Made by a program: the position numbers and the translations under genes | The notes under the pieces: generated by a model | What the model was told of the DNA's origin: nothing | Seen by the model: only the letters and a program-made list of their open reading frames with translations | The model's database searches: none | Part shown: piece after piece, positions 14,000-15,738 of the stretch | Layout: the number at the start of each line of letters is the position of its first letter | Position numbering within the stretch: the first letter of the stretch is position 1 | Origin: RPQK01 sp041946865 | GTDB taxonomy: Bacteria > Acidobacteriota > UBA6911 > RPQK01 | Reading direction: 5' to 3' | Length of the DNA: 15,738 nt | Assembly: GCA_041946865.1 (NCBI GenBank) | Contig: JBHGBF010000120.1 | Coordinates: 1 to 15,738, forward strand

Positions 14000-15547
14000 A
14001 TGACCGAGACAGTGCCAGTTCCAGACTTTTTCAAGTTCCTGCAGGCGAATGCGGCCGCAGTCGGCCCCCAGCTTCAGTTGGTCGCCTGGGGCATGGGCAT
14101 ACTCCTTGCCGATTTCCTGTTCCCGGATTACCGGATCAAGGGAAGAATCGGCGTTTTGAGCTTCGTATTCCACGGCAAGCAGTTGGCCGCGTTATTCGCA
14201 GTCGTCGGTCTGATCATGTCCTCGATCCACCTGTACGTCCTGCGGCTGGCGGGAACAGGTTCGGCCTTTTTCGACATGGTCTCCCTCGACACCTTCTCTC
14301 TGTTCTTCAGCGCGCTCTTCCTGCTGGCCGCCTTTGTCGCCGTCTTCATTTCCTACAACTACCTGAATGTCGAGAAAGAACAGCATTCGGAGTACTACGC
14401 TCTCATCCTTTTCGCCACCTCGGGAATGATGTTCATGGCCGCCGCCATTGACCTGGTGACGATTTTTGTGGCCCTCGAGCTGATGTCGCTCTCGATTTAT
14501 GTTCTGGTCGGTTTTCTGCGGAACCAGCGACGGTCGAACGAAGCGGCCATGAAGTATTTCCTGCTCGGCACCTTCTCGAGCGCCACCATCGTTTACGGGA
14601 TGTCGCTGCTTTACGGAGTGGCGGGGACTACGAACCTCGACCGGATCGGCGCCGAAATCGCCACCCAGGGCGGCACCAACCCCCTGGTTGTAGCGGCTCT
14701 GTTTATGATGATGGCGGGCCTGTGTTTCAAGGTCGCCGCCGCTCCCTTTCATATGTGGGCCCCGGACGCTTATGAGGGCGCTCCCACCGCGGTGACGGGA
14801 TTCATGTCTGTGGCCGTAAAGGCTGCCGCGTTTGCCGTCTTCTTGCGCATTTTCATCATCGCTTTCGCGCAAGTCCGCGACCTCTACATCCCGGTTCTCG
14901 CCGTGATTTCCATGATCACGATGACGTGGGGCAATATCTGCGCGATAACGCAGCAGAACGTCAAGCGAATGCTCGCCTACTCGAGCATCTCCCATGCCGG
15001 ATTTGTCCTGATGGGCCTGGTCGCGAGCACCGAAAACGGTGTCACGGCTTCGATCATCTACCTCCTGATTTACACCTTCATGAATCTCGGCATCTGGACC
15101 GTGGTGATCCTGCTCAGGCGGGAAGACATACCAGGGGAAATGGTGGATGATTTTAGCGGGCTGTTCTTCAAGCGACCGGGCATCGCGGTCCTCATGCTGA
15201 TCTTCCTGTTGTCCTTGGCGGGAATACCGCCGCTGGCCGGGTTTATCGCGAAGTACTTCGTGTTTGCCTCTGTCATCCAGGTGGGCCTCACCCCTGGAGC
15301 GCCGTTTGCGAAGCTCATGGCCTGGCTGGCGGTGATCGGCGTCCTCAATGCCTGCGTATCCCTGTACTACTACTTCCGAATCGTGGTGGCCATGTTCATG
15401 CGGAAGGAGTACCTGCCTGCGCCTCTGAGCTTCTCGTGGGGGATCGCGGTCTCGCTCGCAGTGACCGCGGTCTTCACAGTGCTCATCGGTATCTGGCCGC
15501 AGCCCTTCATCGATCTTGCCCGTCTCGCCAGCATGCCGCTGGTCTAG
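14000..15547 (+). CDS. nuoN: NADH-quinone oxidoreductase subunit N (NuoN)
   Basis: NuoN (ND2 homologue) is the antiporter-like pump nearest the NuoJ/NuoK end of the membrane arm. The 515-residue product has the proton-path residues Glu160 (VTIFVALELMSLSIYVLVGF), Lys244 (GLCFKVAAAPFHMWAPDAYE) and Lys274 (MSVAVKAAAF). The QQNVKRMLAYSSISHAGFVL block and DFSGLFFKRPGIAVLM follow. AAGGAG (13987-13992), inside the nuoM end, lies seven bases before the ATG. It is the last recognisable gene in the window; after its TAG the 191 remaining bases are non-coding by eye and highly structured, which suggests the operon ends here. Confidence 0.97.
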   Translation: MTETVPVPDFFKFLQANAAAVGPQLQLVAWGMGILLADFLFPDYRIKGRIGVLSFVFHGKQLAALFAVVGLIMSSIHLYVLRLAGTGSAFFDMVSLDTFSLFFSALFLLAAFVAVFISYNYLNVEKEQHSEYYALILFATSGMMFMAAAIDLVTIFVALELMSLSIYVLVGFLRNQRRSNEAAMKYFLLGTFSSATIVYGMSLLYGVAGTTNLDRIGAEIATQGGTNPLVVAALFMMMAGLCFKVAAAPFHMWAPDAYEGAPTAVTGFMSVAVKAAAFAVFLRIFIIAFAQVRDLYIPVLAVISMITMTWGNICAITQQNVKRMLAYSSISHAGFVLMGLVASTENGVTASIIYLLIYTFMNLGIWTVVILLRREDIPGEMVDDFSGLFFKRPGIAVLMLIFLLSLAGIPPLAGFIAKYFVFASVIQVGLTPGAPFAKLMAWLAVIGVLNACVSLYYYFRIVVAMFMRKEYLPAPLSFSWGIAVSLAVTAVFTVLIGIWPQPFIDLARLASMPLV

Positions 15548-15567
15548 CCTGGACGGGTGACCTGTGG

Positions 15568-15642
15568 CGGGTCGCAGCCAAGCTGCCTGCGGCCCGTGGA
15601 CTGCTGCGCGCGCCCCTGCGGGTTTGGGGCCCTCCGGGCCCC
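15568..15642 (+). other. two strong GC hairpins after nuoN, possible transcript end
   Basis: The first stem pairs CGGGTCGCAG (15568-15577) with CTGCGGCCCG (15587-15596): ten pairs, one of them G-T, around a nine-base loop. An alternative stem, GCAGC (15574-15578) with GCTGC (15582-15586), is mutually exclusive with it. The second is a perfect GGGGCCC-TCC-GGGCCCC (15626-15642). Neither is followed directly by a T-run, so factor-dependent termination or 3'-end stabilisation of the nuo mRNA is likelier than classical intrinsic termination. Confidence 0.4.
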
Positions 15643-15686
15643 CTGGACTTTGGCGAAAATAAACAGATGTGTGAACGTTTTTTTTT

Positions 15687-15738
15687 ACGCCGAAGGCGTT
15701 AGGCAAGACAGCCCAGGGTCGGCGCGCAGTTGAGCGCC
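15687..15738. repeat. left part of a palindromic repeat element cut by the window edge
   Basis: Directly after a run of nine T (15678-15686) comes a small hairpin, ACGCC-GAA-GGCGT (15687-15699). A 12-base spacer follows, then CCCAGGGTC (15712-15720) running straight into GGCGC (15721-15725), loop GCAGTTGA, and GCGCC (15734-15738). The inner stem is complete at the very last base, so the outer arm CCCAGGGTC has no partner inside the window. A GACCCTGGG just beyond the edge would complete a 14-pair hairpin. The layout resembles, from memory, CCCAGGGT-type dispersed palindromes in planctomycete and acidobacterial genomes; not verified. Confidence 0.4.

Noticed and set aside
15678..15699. Run of nine T next to a hairpin as a terminator
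   Set aside because: On the plus strand the T-run comes before the stem, and on the minus strand the stem is followed by A, so neither orientation fits an intrinsic terminator.
14192..15706. A 504-codon open frame on the minus strand opposite nuoN
   Set aside because: It lies antisense to a fully conserved nuoN. Its translation is a Gly/Arg/His/Gln/Asp-rich low-complexity string with no motifs, typical of a GC-rich shadow frame.

Overview
This is a GC-rich chromosomal window from a bacterium, with the housekeeping gene uvrB, a sugar-nucleotide gene pair and a respiratory complex I operon. No phage, plasmid, tRNA, rRNA, CRISPR or insertion-sequence gene is visible. The complex I operon lacks nuoE, nuoF and nuoG. 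That absence, the style of the small one-pass membrane protein, and the dispersed-repeat-like palindromes would fit an uncultured Acidobacteriota-like or related lineage. This placement is inference and no marker in the window settles it.

Left part (1-2380): uvrB, the helicase-like subunit of nucleotide excision repair, lies on the minus strand with a consensus -10 box just upstream of its longest reading frame. A weak terminator-like hairpin follows its stop. The 144-base divergent region between uvrB and the next gene holds a 16-base operator-like palindrome.

Middle (2381-4881): three plus-strand genes. The first is a small membrane-anchored protein of unknown function. The second is a UDP-glucose 4-epimerase (galE type). 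The third is a UDP-glucuronate decarboxylase (UDP-xylose synthase type). The two enzymes lie 73 bases apart and would supply UDP-galactose and UDP-xylose for cell-surface polysaccharide.

Right part (5033-15547): a tightly packed nuoABCDHIJKLMN operon, all on the plus strand. It encodes the quinone-reducing connecting arm (B, C, D, I) and the proton-pumping membrane arm (A, H, J, K, L, M, N). The NADH-oxidising module (NuoE, F, G) is absent, although the cluster looks closed on the left by unrelated genes and on the right by structured non-coding DNA. The electron donor is therefore open: ferredoxin, another adaptor, or EFG genes elsewhere.

Points beyond routine annotation: (1) a candidate 34-residue ORF fills the nuoB-nuoC gap and overlaps the nuoC start as ATGA; (2) a long inverted-repeat element with phased ATTCGTG units lies between nuoK and nuoL; (3) the left half of a second palindromic element is cut by the right edge of the window, which gives a testable prediction; (4) NuoC carries a Pro/Ala/Lys-rich N-terminal tail and NuoH an enlarged loop. 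I see no convincing novel multi-gene system.
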